The translations under genes were made by a program, and so were the position numbers. The notes beneath the pieces are model-generated. The model ran no database searches. It had not been told where the DNA came from and worked only from the letters and a program-made list of their open reading frames with translations. DNA of 61,333 nt from CAZZKJ01 sp964654695 (GTDB lineage: Bacteria; Krumholzibacteriota; Krumholzibacteriia; WVZY01), in the NCBI GenBank assembly GCA_964654695.1, contig CAZZKJ010000010.1, positions 1 to 61,333 of the forward strand. Reading direction: 5' to 3'. Shown here in pieces: positions 60,747 to 61,333 of the stretch. The stretch's first letter is position 1, and every line of letters begins with the position of its first letter.

Positions 60747-61333
60747 TTACCAGGCGTCGACTTTCTCGCCGATCATGTTGGCTAGTTCCTGAGGATCGGA
60801 GCTTCTTCTCATGGCCTCTTCCCGGGATACCTCCCGGTTCAAGTAGGCATTGAAAAGGGCCTGGTTCATCGTCTGCATGCCGTGTTTTTGGCCCGCCTGC
60901 ATCAAGCCGTATATCTGATGAATTTTATCGTCCCTGATCGTCGCCCTGATCGCCGGCGTGCAAACCATCACCTCTGCAACCATGGCGCGTCCCCTTCCGT
61001 TTGATTTAGGTATGAGCTGCTGCGCAATAACTCCTTCCAGCACGAACGCGAGTTGGGCCCTTACCTGCCCCTGCTGAGCAGCCGGGAACGTATCGACGAT
61101 CCTGTTTATGGATTCGAATGTAGAGTTCGTGTGCAAAGTAGCCAGGGCCAAATGGCCGGTTTCTGCAATCGTAAGGGCGGCGGCCATTGTCTCCAGGTCT
61201 CTCATCTCGCCTATCAGGATCACGTCGGGATCCTGCCGCAACACATGTTTCAAGGCCGAAGGAAAACTGTCGGTATCTGCCCTTACTTCACGCTGGTTCA
61301 CGATGGATTTCTTATGCTGATGTATATATTCGA
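60747..61333 (-). CDS. pilT: Pilus retraction ATPase PilT, C-terminal part (runs off window edge)
   Basis: The C-terminal 195 residues of a retraction ATPase; the start lies beyond 61333. Visible are VILIGEMRDLETM (Walker B region), the His box LALATLHTNS and the retraction motif PAIRATIRDDKIHQI, the PilT AIRNLIRE hallmark in near-canonical form. This separates it from the PilU-like copy at 18589. The gene ends 29 bp before pilC. Confidence 0.95.
   Translation of the reverse strand, partial: EYIHQHKKSIVNQREVRADTDSFPSALKHVLRQDPDVILIGEMRDLETMAAALTIAETGHLALATLHTNSTFESINRIVDTFPAAQQGQVRAQLAFVLEGVIAQQLIPKSNGRGRAMVAEVMVCTPAIRATIRDDKIHQIYGLMQAGQKHGMQTMNQALFNAYLNREVSREEAMRRSSDPQELANMIGEKVDAW

Noticed and set aside
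1..61333. tRNA, rRNA, CRISPR arrays, prophage or complete insertion sequences
   Set aside because: None was recognised by eye; gene spacing is tight and gaps are too short or lack the needed features. Short RNAs could still be missed without a covariance search.

Overview
The window reads as a chromosomal segment from a diderm (Gram-negative) bacterium of moderate GC content. The envelope genes show this: LolC/LolD, a BamD-like lipoprotein, a split heptose kinase/adenylyltransferase (RfaE1/RfaE2), a LpxL-type acyltransferase, a PilQ secretin and an outer-membrane beta-barrel. The mix is not that of an ordinary proteobacterium. A McsA-McsB-ClpC arginine-phosphorylation module, DUF4837- and DUF4292-like lipoproteins, many TPR proteins and a Myxococcus-style pilus locus with an embedded ABC transporter together suggest a little-studied phylum, perhaps of the FCB group or a deltaproteobacterial relative. 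The sequence alone does not settle this. Nearly all genes are on the minus strand, so transcription runs from high to low coordinates. No rRNA, tRNA, CRISPR array, prophage or intact insertion sequence was recognised.

Layout from low to high coordinates. (1) 1-7.6 kb: clpC (cut by the window edge), mcsB, mcsA, lolD, lolC, lysS, prfB with a programmed +1 frameshift, and coaE. (2) 7.7-17.2 kb: polA, nadD, BamD-like and TPR lipoproteins, an unknown exported protein, rimO and ftsK. (3) 17.2-20.8 kb: accC, a PilT/PilU-family ATPase and accB, then efp. (4) 20.9-29.3 kb: accessory envelope genes: TPR proteins, a DUF4837-like lipoprotein, an ECF sigma/anti-sigma pair, a DUF4292-like lipoprotein, and a two-gene plus-strand island (a CxxCH lipoprotein overlapping a beta-barrel protein). 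(5) 29.3-36.9 kb: the classical fatty-acid cluster (yceD, rpmF, plsX, fabH, fabD, fabG, acpP, fabF, rnc). (6) 36.9-42.6 kb: ndk, sucD, sucC, a COG2403-like GTPase, rfaE2, rfaE1 and a candidate small RNA or leader. (7) 42.7-47.4 kb: a plus-strand DUF3467 gene, then lpxL-like, dprA, obgE, coaD and rsmD. (8) 47.4-61.3 kb: a type IV pilus cluster, in transcription order pilT (cut), pilC, pilS, pilR, pilA, an ABC ATPase and permease, a TPR protein, pilD and pilMNOPQ, closed by a strong terminator.

The most distinctive regulatory observation is a pair of near-identical sigma-54-type promoter elements (TGGCATA-N4-TTGCGAA), each about 100 nt upstream of pilA and of pilM. The window also encodes PilS and the sigma-54 activator PilR, so the two-component system may control the alignment complex and secretin as well as the pilin. 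A weaker third element precedes the ABC transporter. A PilU-like second retraction ATPase is embedded between accB and accC, far from the main pilus cluster.
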